From Nitrosomonas communis (lineage in GTDB: Bacteria; Pseudomonadota; Gammaproteobacteria; Burkholderiales; Nitrosomonadaceae), in NCBI RefSeq assembly GCF_024102715.1, contig NZ_JAGFJM010000099.1:1-37094 (forward strand): a stretch of 37,094 nt of DNA. The letters are read 5' to 3'. The notes under the pieces were generated by a model, which worked only from the letters and a program-made list of their open reading frames with translations, ran no database searches and had not been told where the DNA came from. Shown piece after piece: positions 5,741-15,197 of this stretch (within the stretch, counting starts at the first letter, position 1; every line of letters begins with the position of its first letter). Position numbers and translations under genes: made by a program.

Positions 5741-7078
5741 GCGGGAAAAAATTTCACCCAGTAAATCATCTGCGGTGAATTCTCCGGTAATCGAGGATAA
5801 TGCGAGTTGTGCGAGCCGTAATTCTTCTGCCAGCAACTCCAATTGTCCGTCACATTCCATCGAGGAAACTGCATTATCAAGATGTGCCCGCGCTTTATTC
5901 AGTGCCTGCAGATGCCGCTGCCTCGCCATGAACAGACCTTCTCCCGCAATATTGGACTGCCAGCCGATTATCTCGAGCATTTTCATGCGTAATAATTCCA
6001 AACCGGTGCCTGTTCTAGCAGAAAGATAAACAACTGGTTTGCCTGATTCTTCCTTAATCCGGGCAGTTTCGCCTATTAAATCAATCTTGTTATAGATAGT
6101 GAGTAGCGGTAGCTCGGCAGGCAAGCTTTGCAGTACTTGCTGGTCTGCCTCCGTCACTCCGTAGCGGCTATCGATCAGCAACAGCACCATATCCGCTTTC
6201 CTAATCGCAGCGTGGGTGCGGGCAATACCGCTTTGTTCAACGATATCCATAGTTTCCCTCAAGCCGGCAGTATCGATGATATGCACCGGCATACCTTCAA
6301 TCTGAATTAACTGCTGAATTGTGTCGCGTGTGGTGCCGGCTATTTCCGTTACAATGGCCACTTCATCGCCGGCTAACCGGTTCATCAGACTGGATTTACC
6401 GACATTAGGCTGTCCTACTAGCACGACTTTGACCCCTTCCTGCAGCAAGCTGCCCTGACGGGACGAGATCAAGACGCGTTCCAGCTTTTCACGGATAGTA
6501 TGTAATTGAGTTGCCGCATGTGCTGACTCTAGAAAATCGATTTCCTCCTCTGGAAAATCCAGTGTGGCTTCGACCAGCATGCGTAAATCGATCAGTGCAT
6601 TTACCAGCGCCTGGATGGTTGCGGAAAAATCTCCCTGCAAGGAGCGCATGGCGCAGCGCGCAGCCCCCGCGGTACTGGCGTTGATCAGATCCGCCACACT
6701 TTCAGCCTGAGCCAGATCAAGTTTATTATGCAGAAAGGCGCGTAACGTAAATTCGCCTGGCTCAGCTAATCTGGCGCCTAAGTGGAGACAGCGCGATAAC
6801 AATAAATTGATTACCGCCGGGCCACCATGACCTTGCAATTCGAGCACGTCTTCGCCAGTGTAAGAATGCGGAGAGGGGTAATAAATGGCAATGCCTTGAT
6901 CAATCGGTTGACCATTTTCATCAAGAAAATGGCTTAAATGTGCGCTACGAGGGTAAGGTATCAAGCCAAGAATAGCTTGAATAATGGATTGTAAATTTTT
7001 ACCGGAAAGCCGGATGATTCCGATGCCACCACGCCCGGGTGGCGTTGCGATGGCAGCAATGATGTCATTGCTTTGCAT
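5723..7078 (-). CDS. mnmE: tRNA modification GTPase MnmE (TrmE)
   Basis: MnmE works with MnmG to add a carboxymethylaminomethyl group to wobble U34 of certain tRNAs. The N-terminal folate-binding domain begins [19 protein letters not shown]. The G domain shows G1 GQPNVGKSS (222-230), G2 GTTRDT (248-253), G3 DTAG (269-272) and G4 NKID. The protein ends with the invariant FCIGK, whose Cys is needed for tRNA modification. With the start at 7078 it is 451 residues, close to E. coli MnmE (454). An in-frame ATG at 7129, with an AAGG upstream, would add 17 residues not seen in the family. It is the last gene of the rpmH-rnpA-yidD-yidC-mnmE cluster. Despite the neighbouring island its 3' end is intact. 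Confidence 0.95.
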   Translation of the reverse strand: MQSNDIIAAIATPPGRGGIGIIRLSGKNLQSIIQAILGLIPYPRSAHLSHFLDENGQPIDQGIAIYYPSPHSYTGEDVLELQGHGGPAVINLLLSRCLHLGARLAEPGEFTLRAFLHNKLDLAQAESVADLINASTAGAARCAMRSLQGDFSATIQALVNALIDLRMLVEATLDFPEEEIDFLESAHAATQLHTIREKLERVLISSRQGSLLQEGVKVVLVGQPNVGKSSLMNRLAGDEVAIVTEIAGTTRDTIQQLIQIEGMPVHIIDTAGLRETMDIVEQSGIARTHAAIRKADMVLLLIDSRYGVTEADQQVLQSLPAELPLLTIYNKIDLIGETARIKEESGKPVVYLSARTGTGLELLRMKMLEIIGWQSNIAGEGLFMARQRHLQALNKARAHLDNAVSSMECDGQLELLAEELRLAQLALSSITGEFTADDLLGEIFSRFCIGK

Positions 7079-7141
7079 ATCATTCTTGCGTGTCAGTGAG
7101 CGTCCATCAATCGAAAGACGCTCACCCATACCGAACCTTAT

Positions 7142-8875
7142 TTAAGGTTTTCTTTTTTCTTTTACTTTCTTCTTACTGGTGATTGTTTCGGCAGTAGGTT
7201 GACCGTACATTCGGGTGATCTGCCACTGCTGCGCAATAGATAGCACATTGTTCACCAATGAATACAATACGAGACCAGCCGGGAAAAAGAAGAAAAATAC
7301 ACTGAACATAAATGGCATTATCTGCATGACCTTTGCCTGTATTGGATCAGTCGGCTTGGGATTCAATCTATGTTGAACGAACATTGAAATCCCCATGAGA
7401 ACAGGCAGTACGTAGTAAGGATCAGGGGAAGACAAATCCGTAATCCACAATGCAAGCGGCGCATAGCGCAGCTCAACAGCAGCCAGCAATGTCCAGAATA
7501 GCGCGATGAACACAGGGATTTGCACCAGAATAGGAAGGCACCCGCCCATCGGATTGATTTTTTCTTGTTTGTACAGCTCCATCATCGCCTGATGCATCTG
7601 TTGGCGATCGCTTTTGTACTGCTCCTGGATGCGTTGCAGCTTAGGCGTCACTAAACGCAGCCTTGCCATCGATCGATAACCTGCTGCAGACAACGGGAAG
7701 AATAAAATCTTGACTGTCATCGTTAGCAGGATGATGGCGATACCCCAGTTACCAACCCACTCGTGATAAAACGAGAGCAGCCAAAATAACGGCACAGCAA
7801 CCACCGTAAGCCAGCCATAATCGACTGTGAGCTCTAGCCCAGGGGCCAATTCGGCCAGTTTATCTTGTTCCTGCGGACCCTCATAGAGCGGCATCGTCAC
7901 ACTTGTTGTTTGACCAGGCTCAATTGCACTAACTGGAACGATCACACCGGCACTGTATAAATTGTCACTTATCCGTTTTGCAAAAAACTCGCGCGGTGTT
8001 TTCTGTTGTGGCAACCAGGCTGAAACAAAGTAATGCTCCAACATGGCAATCCAACCATTGTCGGCATTTTTGGGATAATCTGCTTTATTTTTATCCAGAT
8101 CAGAAAACTGTATTTTCTGGAATTTTTCATTTTCAGTATAAATAGCAGCACCGAGGTAAGTAGGAATCATCATGGTCGCACCAGCAGGTGGAACGTTATC
8201 CCGCAATATCTGGAAATAAGCAAAGGGTCGAATTGTTGCTTCTCCTAGATTTTGCACCTCAAATTGAACGTCGATAACATAGCTTCCACGATGGAAAGTG
8301 TAGATTTTAGTAACCTGCACGCCATTTACTTCCGGTGCGACAAGACGCACGACAACCTTGTCCTGATCAGCTGCTAGTGTATAGTCACGCGTCCCTGAAT
8401 CCAGCTTGTATTCCGTCTTATGATTAGGCAGTCCATCGCCAATCAACCCGGATTGCGCTACGCTAATGTGAGAAGCCTGACTTTGTAGTAATGCATAAGG
8501 GATATCTTTACTTTCACTGGATGGGTGCTGGAGTAATTCGAGGCGGCGCAGATCCCCGCCTACAGTGTCAATTTCTGCCACTACCATATCAGTAACGACT
8601 TTAATTTGCTCGCCTGTTGCCAGCAAACGCGGTGTTGCTACCAATGGCATCCCCTCTGTCTCTGGCAGAGGGGTATTGTCAGACTGGGAAGAAATCAGCT
8701 CATCGCCTGGAGCAGGAAGCGCATTTTTACTTTGCTGAGACGACGCATTTTCTGTACTGACCGCTAGGTCAGCAGCTAAGTTATCTAGTCTCTCCCGCTC
8801 TTTTATCCAGGCATCCCAAAGAAATAGCAGCGATGTGCTAAAAATGATGATCAGTACAATTTTTTTTGTTTCCAT
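7142..8875 (-). CDS. yidC: membrane protein insertase YidC
   Basis: YidC inserts and folds inner-membrane proteins, alone or with SecYEG; the Fo subunit c of ATP synthase (encoded later in this window) is a classic substrate. The 577-residue protein has an N-terminal membrane anchor (IVLIIIFSTSLLFLWDAW), a large periplasmic domain to about residue 350, and the conserved five-helix insertase core at about 360-550 (GYRSMARLRLVTPKLQRI, then NPMGGCLPILVQIPVFIAL). The C-terminal tail is basic (KKKVKEKRKP), as expected for ribosome contact. Length is slightly above E. coli (548). It lies between yidD and mnmE, the common arrangement. Confidence 0.96.
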   Translation of the reverse strand: METKKIVLIIIFSTSLLFLWDAWIKERERLDNLAADLAVSTENASSQQSKNALPAPGDELISSQSDNTPLPETEGMPLVATPRLLATGEQIKVVTDMVVAEIDTVGGDLRRLELLQHPSSESKDIPYALLQSQASHISVAQSGLIGDGLPNHKTEYKLDSGTRDYTLAADQDKVVVRLVAPEVNGVQVTKIYTFHRGSYVIDVQFEVQNLGEATIRPFAYFQILRDNVPPAGATMMIPTYLGAAIYTENEKFQKIQFSDLDKNKADYPKNADNGWIAMLEHYFVSAWLPQQKTPREFFAKRISDNLYSAGVIVPVSAIEPGQTTSVTMPLYEGPQEQDKLAELAPGLELTVDYGWLTVVAVPLFWLLSFYHEWVGNWGIAIILLTMTVKILFFPLSAAGYRSMARLRLVTPKLQRIQEQYKSDRQQMHQAMMELYKQEKINPMGGCLPILVQIPVFIALFWTLLAAVELRYAPLALWITDLSSPDPYYVLPVLMGISMFVQHRLNPKPTDPIQAKVMQIMPFMFSVFFFFFPAGLVLYSLVNNVLSIAQQWQITRMYGQPTAETITSKKKVKEKRKP

Positions 8876-8924
8876 CTTGATCCGGTCAAACTAGTTATAG
8901 CGATAGTTTTTTGTTAAAAAGTCT

Positions 8925-9134
8925 TTAAGGAACGGGGTCATATCCACCTTCATTCCATGGATGACAACGTAAAATACGACTTATGCTTAATTTCATTCCA
9001 TTGATAAAACCGTATTTGATTAACGCCTCTCTTGCATAATTTGAGCAAGTTGGGCTGAAACGACAGGAGGGTGGAAAAAAAGGGCCAATGCAGTATTGAT
9101 ATAGCTTGATAAGACCGATCATCAATCGCGCCAT
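8925..9134 (-). CDS. yidD: membrane protein insertion efficiency factor YidD
   Basis: The 69-residue protein carries the YidD signature: an amphipathic N-terminal helix ([16 protein letters not shown]) followed by [19 protein letters not shown] and a C-terminal [14 protein letters not shown]. YidD is a peripheral inner-membrane protein that assists YidC-dependent insertion. Its start overlaps the rnpA stop by 13 nt, so translation is probably coupled, and yidC follows 49 nt later. The alternative longer frame on the same strand (8950-9195) is a shadow of these two genes. Confidence 0.93.
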   Translation of the reverse strand: MARLMIGLIKLYQYCIGPFFPPSCRFSPTCSNYAREALIKYGFINGMKLSISRILRCHPWNEGGYDPVP

Positions 9135-9481
9135 TGTTGCATCCTAAGTTTAAGTATGAGCATCTTGGCTTCCTGCCTGATACGAATAGAGTCAATCTGA
9201 GTTAATGCGCGTTGTAGCCGAAAAACACAGTCCATGTTGTCTAATTCTTGCTGATGTATGCGAAATACTTCTCTCAATAAGCGTTTCAATCGATTTCGCT
9301 TGATTGCTTGTCGCACCATTTTTTTTGCAACAATCAATCCCAGCCGTGAATAATCCAAATTACTTGGTTTTACATAGAGCTGGAAAAATTCACCACTAAC
9401 CATGCGCCTAAAACGAATAACAGATTGAAACTCCGCTGCTTTATGCAAGCGGTGTTTCTTAGATAGTGAATAAATCCTCAC
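9122..9481 (-). CDS. rnpA: ribonuclease P protein component
   Basis: RnpA is the protein subunit of RNase P, which together with the catalytic RNA removes 5' leaders from pre-tRNAs. The 119-residue product starts [18 protein letters not shown] and contains the RNA-binding RNR signature in [16 protein letters not shown]. Length and basic composition are typical. It lies 44 nt downstream of rpmH and overlaps yidD by 13 nt, the standard cluster order. The RNase P RNA gene itself is not in this window. Confidence 0.96.
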   Translation of the reverse strand: MRIYSLSKKHRLHKAAEFQSVIRFRRMVSGEFFQLYVKPSNLDYSRLGLIVAKKMVRQAIKRNRLKRLLREVFRIHQQELDNMDCVFRLQRALTQIDSIRIRQEAKMLILKLRMQQWRD

Positions 9482-9525
9482 TTAACCATTCGATCATGGC
9501 ACGAGTTGTGTGTATAAAATGGCAA

Positions 9526-9660
9526 CTAGACACTCAAACGGGCCCGGCCTTTGGCTCTGCGTGCCCGAATTACTGCTGTGCCACCGCGGGTTCTCATGCG
9601 TACAAGGAAACCGTGCGTACGTTTTCTGCGAATAACAGATGGTTGGTATGTGCGTTTCAT
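9526..9660 (-). CDS. rpmH: 50S ribosomal protein L34
   Basis: Translating the minus strand from ATG at 9660 gives a 44-residue protein starting [18 protein letters not shown] and ending KGRARLSV, a textbook L34. L34 is a small, highly basic part of the large ribosomal subunit. There is no strong Shine-Dalgarno, but the conserved sequence fixes the start. In many bacteria rpmH lies directly beside dnaA, divergently transcribed; here dnaA starts 14.8 kb away, with secretion and glycan genes in between. Confidence 0.97.
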   Translation of the reverse strand: MKRTYQPSVIRRKRTHGFLVRMRTRGGTAVIRARRAKGRARLSV

Positions 9661-9718
9661 TTTGTTTTGGGTTTGCTTATTTAATTAATTGGATAATACT
9701 GACTCAATAGAACCGCAT

Positions 9719-9748
9719 ATTACAACCTGTTATGACTATTGATGTCAA
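9719..9748 (-). promoter_or_regulatory. rpmH operon promoter
   Basis: On the minus strand a perfect -35 TTGACA (9748-9743) is followed after 18 bp by TGTAAT (9724-9719), one mismatch from the consensus -10. Transcription would start near 9712, about 50 nt before rpmH. It probably drives rpmH-rnpA-yidD-yidC-mnmE. Confidence 0.7.
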
Positions 9749-9805
9749 CCATATTTTTATGATTTGTCCTATATCTGGCTGATGGCTCCGCTCCATGGCA
9801 ATACC

Positions 9806-9849
9806 TGTACACTGGTACACTTGAACTAATTGGATCTTAAATCAATAAT
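9806..9849 (+). promoter_or_regulatory. promoter and small palindrome upstream of the DUF5658-type gene
   Basis: TTGAAC (9821-9826), a 17-bp spacer and AATAAT (9844-9849) form a good sigma70-type promoter for the plus-strand gene at 9910. A palindrome TGTAC-ACTG-GTACA (9806-9819) abuts the -35 and could be an operator. An AGGAG ribosome-binding site follows at 9895-9899. Confidence 0.5.
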
Positions 9850-9909
9850 CGCTGCCTGCGCGTATTTAAAGAGCGTAGTTTTGCATTCACTTTCAGGAGT
9901 GCTTACATC

Positions 9910-10380
9910 ATGACAAATAGGAATATAACCACTATGGATCAACGATCTCAGGATCGTCGGGCGAGCATGCCTTTTTTCTGCCTTTATCAATTGGGAATCA
10001 AAAAAGGAAAGCGCGTTAACAAACGACGCGCTGGAGCAGGCCCCGCATATGTTGATCGTTATGCAAACCATCTCATGCTTTGTATCATTGCAATTATTTT
10101 ACTCAGCGCAATCGATGCCTTATTGACGCTCAACATTTTAGCTGGGGGAGGAGTAGAGCTTAATAGCTTCATGGCAATCCTGATTGAAGACAGTCCAGAA
10201 AAGTTTGTTCATTTCAAACTCGCATTGACTTCGCTGGCATTGGTTTTTCTAGTCATTCACCATCACGTTAAACTGGTTGCAAAGCTACATGTCAAGCATC
10301 TGCTGTATTTAATATTATTTGGCTATCTCACATTGGTCGGCTACGAAATTGTACTGCTGTCAGCTATGAGCAATGCTTGA
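9910..10380 (+). CDS. DUF5658-like small membrane protein
   Basis: The 156-residue protein has an Arg-rich cytoplasmic N-terminus (about residues 1-50) and three hydrophobic segments near 55-76, 97-117 and 128-152. The first contains SAIDALLTLNILAGGGVELNSFMA, a pattern I associate with DUF5658 proteins, whose function is unknown. AGGAG lies 10 nt before the ATG and a clear promoter lies upstream. It is the only plus-strand gene between the IS element and dnaA, and converges on the TolC-like gene with a 49-nt gap. Role unknown; the family call rests on pattern memory only. Confidence 0.65.
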   Translation: MTNRNITTMDQRSQDRRASMPFFCLYQLGIKKGKRVNKRRAGAGPAYVDRYANHLMLCIIAIILLSAIDALLTLNILAGGGVELNSFMAILIEDSPEKFVHFKLALTSLALVFLVIHHHVKLVAKLHVKHLLYLILFGYLTLVGYEIVLLSAMSNA

Positions 10381-10429
10381 TAAACTGCTCATTGTAACCA
10401 CCGAGTCAAATTGAAAAAAATTACGATGG

Positions 10430-11797
10430 TTAATTTGCTGCAACAAAATAGCTGGCGACCTTTTCTAGATCTTCCAGCGCGAGTGTGCCTGCAGCTAATC
10501 GTAATCGTAGATAGGCAAGTAAATAACTATATCGTGCTTCTGCCAGATCAACCTGGGCGGAAAACAACTGGCTTTGTGCATTCAGCAAATCAAGATTAAT
10601 CCGTATACCTCCCTGGATACTTTTCTCAGTAGCTTGCACCAGCAGGAGCGCTGAATCGACTGCTAGCTCTAGGGATTCAATTCGTTTAATACTACTTTGC
10701 AATAATTGGTATTGCCTGCGCAACTCCACTAATACTCTATCGCTCATTGCATCTAAATCAGCTTGGGCGCGTGCATGATTCGCTTGCGCTTGATTAGTGG
10801 TCGCAACCACTCTCCCGCCTGCATATAAGGGGAAGCTGACTTCTACACCGACACTGGCAAAAGTCGCATCACGATTTGGTACAATAAAAGATGCAGAGTT
10901 TTGTTTGTTCAGGCTTGCTACCAAATCAACGCGAGGTGTATGACCAGCACGGCTTTTTTTCACCTCAAGTTGGCTGGAAGTGACGATATGGCGCTGGGTC
11001 ACCAGTTCGGCATTGCGTTCAAGCGCCATCTCGCGCCAACTTTCAAAATCAGGTGGATGAATCGGCTGTGCTTTAAAAGAACCGGATAATGAATCAAGCT
11101 GCATCACTTGTTGCCCTACTATTTTTTCTAAGGCTAAGCGGGCGACATCCAGCTCATCTTGCGCTTCAATCACTTGGGCCTGTGACAATGCATGTCTGGA
11201 GAGCGTTTCAAGCACATCTGTCTGCGTGCCTTCACCTCTCTTCAGCATATGTTCATTAACTTGCTTCAGCTCCTCCAACGCTTTATGCTGGGCATTCGCT
11301 AAGAAGAGTCGATCCTGTGCAAGCAGTGTTCTGACATAAGCTTCCACTAGCCGCACGACAAGTTCATAACTCTGGCCCAAAAATTTGGCTTGACTGGAAT
11401 TGGCGCGTGCAAATCCTTGATCATAGCCAGCTGCTGCCTCCATATTTAGCAATGGTTGCCGCAATGTCAGTGTGGTTACCTGGCTATTAAAATCGAGATC
11501 TGATTTGTTCGTTATTGTCCTGTTAAATTGATCAAGTTCATCTATTTTTTGTGTGCCCCGGCTCATTCCTTGCAAATGAGTAACAGACAAAGTTGGTAGT
11601 AGACCAGCCCGGCCAAGCGCAATTGCTTGCTGACCAGCTTCATTTTCATGAGTTGCCGCACGAAAGGTCGGATCATTCCTTAAAGCAGCTTCATAGGCGT
11701 CTAATAAGCCCATTGCCTGAATGCCCCCCACCTGCCACAAGAAGGCAAGAGTGAATACCGATGATGGGGGGAGCTTCTTAAATAAGCGCAGCGGCAC
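10430..11797 (-). CDS. TolC-family outer-membrane channel of a type I secretion system
   Basis: The 455-residue protein starts with a basic, hydrophobic leader (residues 1 to about 28, cleavage likely after GIQA). It then follows the TolC/OEP plan: LLDAYEAALRNDPTF, an internal repeat of two long helical halves, and a second half opening with a conserved VEVSFPLYAGGR strand. Such proteins form trimeric beta-barrel plus periplasmic alpha-tunnel channels. The start is 2 nt after the HlyD-like stop, so it is the last gene of a three-gene secretion operon. Substrate cannot be read from the window. It could also serve drug efflux, but the neighbours make type I secretion more likely. Confidence 0.9.
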   Translation of the reverse strand: MPLRLFKKLPPSSVFTLAFLWQVGGIQAMGLLDAYEAALRNDPTFRAATHENEAGQQAIALGRAGLLPTLSVTHLQGMSRGTQKIDELDQFNRTITNKSDLDFNSQVTTLTLRQPLLNMEAAAGYDQGFARANSSQAKFLGQSYELVVRLVEAYVRTLLAQDRLFLANAQHKALEELKQVNEHMLKRGEGTQTDVLETLSRHALSQAQVIEAQDELDVARLALEKIVGQQVMQLDSLSGSFKAQPIHPPDFESWREMALERNAELVTQRHIVTSSQLEVKKSRAGHTPRVDLVASLNKQNSASFIVPNRDATFASVGVEVSFPLYAGGRVVATTNQAQANHARAQADLDAMSDRVLVELRRQYQLLQSSIKRIESLELAVDSALLLVQATEKSIQGGIRINLDLLNAQSQLFSAQVDLAEARYSYLLAYLRLRLAAGTLALEDLEKVASYFVAAN

Positions 11798-11799
11798 GG

Positions 11800-13152
11800 C
11801 TAATCTTCCACAAGCGAGGTATGAATCCGATCGAGAATGGGCTTTAGCAGGTAATTCATCAGCGAACGCTCGCCGGTTTTTACAAAAATTTCTACCGGCA
11901 TGCCTGCACGTATTTGCAGATCAGCAAGTAGTTTCATGCCTTCCGGCATTACTTTGGCTTTCAATTGATAATAAGGCATCCCCGTTCGCTCATCGGTCAA
12001 ACGATCAGCCGACACGGTCGTTACAACACCGGGTATGCGCGGAGTTTTGTTTTGATTAAAGGCAGTAAATATGAGATCTACGTCTAGCCCAGTATGCACT
12101 TTGTCAATAAGATGAACCGGTACTTGCCCCTCAATAACCAGCATATCTTCCGATGGCACAATATCCATCATGCGAAATCCTGGTCCAATCACACCACCAC
12201 GGGTGAAGATATTTATCCCTACCACAATGCCCTCTACCGGCGCTTTCACTAAAACGTTGGCCAATTCGAAATCTTGCGCCAGCAGTCGGCTATTGAGCGC
12301 TTCGGCCTCCCGTTGCACATCTGTCAATTGCTGGCGAACTTCCTTCTGATGCTCCTCCAGGCGCTGTACCCGGCGCAGATTAAGCTCTGAAATTTGACGC
12401 TGGATACGGCCGATATTACCGTTATCTTCGGAAATATCACCATTTAATTGAGCATAAGTACGTTCCAGTTCGAGCACACGATTCCTCGGCACAAAGCCGT
12501 CTCGTGCTAATTCCCGCATATTATCGAGTTGCTCTTTCAGAAACTGCAATTGCTGTTCCTTGCTTGCGCGCGATGACTCTAATCCGCGCAACTGGATAGT
12601 TAAACCCGCAATATTTTCTTCCAGCGCGGCCAATTCATGTTTCAATACTGATTTGCGCGAGGTAAACAACTGTTGCTGCAACGCGATGCTACTGGTTGCG
12701 CGGGGATCATTTGTGGCAGAAAGTAGAAAGGGTGGAAAATCGATCTCAGACTTATTATCCCGCTCAGCTATCAATCGTGCTTCGACAGCCCTGGCAGTAA
12801 TGAGTTGGCCGCGTGTTACTTCTGCCTGCGCCTTAACCTGAATATCATTCATTTGCACAAGCACCTGGCCGGCTTTGACTCTGTCTCCTTCCTTCACCAG
12901 AATATCATCTACAATACCACCTGTTTGATGTTGAACTGCTTTGCGATTAGTCGCTACCATCACTGATCCAGAAAGGGGTACTCCTTTGTCTAATGGTGCA
13001 AATATTGCCCACAGCAAAAAACCACCGACGCCAATCAGTACGATCCACCAGCCAATGCGTGCATGAGTTGTTTCATCCGTCTTGATCAGGCTTCCTGTAT
13101 CTGTTAGCGCAGTTTCAGTCGTTGTTATATCCTTTTGACTTATGAGCTTCAT
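11800..13152 (-). CDS. HlyD-family periplasmic adaptor (PrsE-like)
   Basis: This 450-residue membrane-fusion protein links the ABC exporter to the outer-membrane channel. A cytoplasmic tail (1-33) is followed by one membrane segment (IGWWIVLIGVGGFLLWAIFA). Then come a lipoyl-like half (VKEGDRVKAGQVLVQM), a long coiled-coil hairpin (about 130-290, rich in Q, E, L and R) and the second lipoyl and beta-barrel parts (VKAPVEGIVVGI...). It ends with the common MSYLL-like tail seen here as LMNYLLKPILDRI. It lies 120 nt downstream of the ABC permease-ATPase gene and 2 nt before the channel gene. Confidence 0.93.
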   Translation of the reverse strand: MKLISQKDITTTETALTDTGSLIKTDETTHARIGWWIVLIGVGGFLLWAIFAPLDKGVPLSGSVMVATNRKAVQHQTGGIVDDILVKEGDRVKAGQVLVQMNDIQVKAQAEVTRGQLITARAVEARLIAERDNKSEIDFPPFLLSATNDPRATSSIALQQQLFTSRKSVLKHELAALEENIAGLTIQLRGLESSRASKEQQLQFLKEQLDNMRELARDGFVPRNRVLELERTYAQLNGDISEDNGNIGRIQRQISELNLRRVQRLEEHQKEVRQQLTDVQREAEALNSRLLAQDFELANVLVKAPVEGIVVGINIFTRGGVIGPGFRMMDIVPSEDMLVIEGQVPVHLIDKVHTGLDVDLIFTAFNQNKTPRIPGVVTTVSADRLTDERTGMPYYQLKAKVMPEGMKLLADLQIRAGMPVEIFVKTGERSLMNYLLKPILDRIHTSLVED

Positions 13153-13272
13153 ATCTCTCTTCTATTCCTGCATCGTTACACAACGTGACAAAGTCATTAA
13201 CTTATATAGCAAGTTTATTCATCTCCCTGTTTGCTCGTCAGGGGCAATGATGTCAAACTGGAATATACCTCA

Positions 13273-15012
13273 TTAAGCAATCTGCTCCTTAATCTGCCGT
13301 TGTGCTAATAGCGCTTGCTGCGCCGCCTGCTTTTGTTTATTCAATTCAGCCAGAACTTGGTCAGTAGGTCCAAACATCTGAAGTGCACCTTCACGCAATA
13401 GCAGTAGCTTGGTCGTGGCAGAAATAATACTCGTGCGGTGAGTGATTACTACAATCGTTTTACCACGGTTACGCAAATCAACAATTGCCGCCAATAAAGC
13501 GCGCTCACCGACATCATCCAGATTGGAATTAGGTTCATCCAGCACAATTAGTGAGGGATCACCATACATGGCGCGTGCCAGACCGATACGCTGTTTCTGT
13601 CCGCCGGACAGGCCGCCGCCGCCATCTCCCAGCAACGTATCATAGCCTTTAGGCATGCTCAGAATCATTTCATGAACGCCCGCCCGCTTAGCAGCCAGAA
13701 TCACTTTTTCAGAGTCGATTTCGCCAAAACGAGCAATATTTTCACTAATGGTGCCAGCAAACAATTCAATATCCTGGGGCAGATAGCCAATATGAGGCCC
13801 CAACTCATCCTTATTCCACTGATATACATCGGCACCATCAAGTCGTACCTTACCTGCAGTAGCAGGCCACACACCAACCAGCAAGCGCGCGAGCGTGGAT
13901 TTGCCCGAACCACTTGGCCCAATGACGCCTAATACTTCCCCAGCGCCAACTGCAAATACTAATCCCTTGATAATAGGCACTTTTGAGCCTGGTGGTGCTG
14001 CCACGACATTTTCAACCGACACTGCACCTTGCGGTTTAGGCAATGCCATACCAGGCTGGCGGTCAGGGTTTTCTTCGAGCAATTTGGTCAGTCGTTCATA
14101 GGCGCTACGAGTACTGCCAAATTGCCGCCAGACGCTGATCAGCAACTGGACAGGACTAATCGCTTTACCCAGTAAAATTGAACCGGCAATCATCATACCA
14201 GGAGAAATACTGTCTTCTAAAACTAGCAGCGCACCCAGTCCCAGCATCAGTGATTGTAACGCAACCGAAGTGGCTTTACTGAAAGCGCTGACAACACCTG
14301 ATTTTTCACTTGCTTCTGCCTGTAAATTCAAAAAACGGCTATGGAGTTTGTACCAGCGTGTCTGTAAATTGGGCAGCATGCCCATTGCTTCAATCACCTC
14401 AGCATTACGCAGATTATTGGTCGCCATTGTGGTCGAGGCCACTGCCACAGCATTAGCCTCTGCGAGCAGTTTATGTGAAATTTTTTCGTTGATATAGGCT
14501 AGCAGCACCAGGACAGCCGTGCCAAGCAAAGCAAACACACCCAGCCAGACATTAAACAAAAAAATGACTAGAAGATAAATCGGAAACCAAGGTGCGTCAA
14601 AAAAGGCGAATAAAGCATTACCAGTCAGAAATTGGCGTAGATTGGTCAAATCTTGTAAAGCCTGGCCGGCATTACTATTGCCATGCCGCAAACTTTGTTC
14701 GAAAGCGGCAGTATAGACACGCTTGTTCAACTTCAGATCAAATTGCGCGCCTACCCGTATCAAAACAAAACTGCGGATATACTCCAGTGCGCCCATAAAT
14801 ATATAAGCTCCCAGCATGATCAATGTTAGCATCAGCAACGTCATTTCGTTACGGCTTGTTAATACACTGTCATAGAGTTGCAGCATATATAAGGCCGGCA
14901 TCAGCATCAGCAAATTAATGACAGCGCTGAAGACACCAACCGTACGAAATGCACGCTTAAAACTGATTAATATCTCTGCAAGTTCGTTATAAGGTGTATT
15001 TTTTGCTTTCAT
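13273..15012 (-). CDS. type I secretion system permease/ATPase (PrsD-like)
   Basis: The 579-residue ABC exporter combines an N-terminal membrane domain (about 20-310, several hydrophobic helices) with a C-terminal nucleotide-binding domain. Walker A is GPSGSGKST at 365-373, the signature is LSGGQKQR, Walker B LIVLDEP, and the H-loop ITHR. It lacks the N-terminal C39 peptidase-like domain of bacteriocin and HlyB exporters, so it belongs to the PrsD/AprD branch, which exports C-terminal-signal proteins such as RTX enzymes or adhesins. It is first in the operon; its adaptor and channel follow. No RTX repeat protein is visible nearby. Confidence 0.94.
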   Translation of the reverse strand: MKAKNTPYNELAEILISFKRAFRTVGVFSAVINLLMLMPALYMLQLYDSVLTSRNEMTLLMLTLIMLGAYIFMGALEYIRSFVLIRVGAQFDLKLNKRVYTAAFEQSLRHGNSNAGQALQDLTNLRQFLTGNALFAFFDAPWFPIYLLVIFLFNVWLGVFALLGTAVLVLLAYINEKISHKLLAEANAVAVASTTMATNNLRNAEVIEAMGMLPNLQTRWYKLHSRFLNLQAEASEKSGVVSAFSKATSVALQSLMLGLGALLVLEDSISPGMMIAGSILLGKAISPVQLLISVWRQFGSTRSAYERLTKLLEENPDRQPGMALPKPQGAVSVENVVAAPPGSKVPIIKGLVFAVGAGEVLGVIGPSGSGKSTLARLLVGVWPATAGKVRLDGADVYQWNKDELGPHIGYLPQDIELFAGTISENIARFGEIDSEKVILAAKRAGVHEMILSMPKGYDTLLGDGGGGLSGGQKQRIGLARAMYGDPSLIVLDEPNSNLDDVGERALLAAIVDLRNRGKTIVVITHRTSIISATTKLLLLREGALQMFGPTDQVLAELNKQKQAAQQALLAQRQIKEQIA

Positions 15013-15120
15013 CTAAAAATATTAATGAGCAACAGAATTTCCGGGATACCCACTGTGCCAGAAAAATCAGCTGCACTATCCATGTAAAATTTAGCCGTTG
15101 CGGCATATTGCCTGGCCTGA

Positions 15121-15146
15121 CTATAACATCAAGTCTACTGTTATAG
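15121..15146. promoter_or_regulatory. inverted repeat upstream of the secretion operon
   Basis: CTATAACA (15121-15128) and TGTTATAG (15139-15146) are perfect 8-bp arms with a 10-nt spacer. They lie in the 185-nt gap between the SDR gene and the type I exporter, about 110 nt upstream of the exporter start. A tandem AGTTATT repeat lies just beyond. This could be an operator or a weak transcript-end hairpin; there is no T tract. Confidence 0.4.
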
Positions 15147-15197
15147 CAGAGAAGTTATTGTGAAGTTATTCATGTAAGGGCATTCTTAAACCATTCA

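Noticed and set aside
5589-6029. Plus-strand frame starting in the integrase-mnmE gap
   Set aside because: Most of it is antisense to mnmE; its open start reflects the repeat-rich gap and not a gene.
9466-9684. Plus-strand frame over rpmH
   Set aside because: It is the antisense shadow of L34, whose protein sequence on the minus strand is unmistakable.
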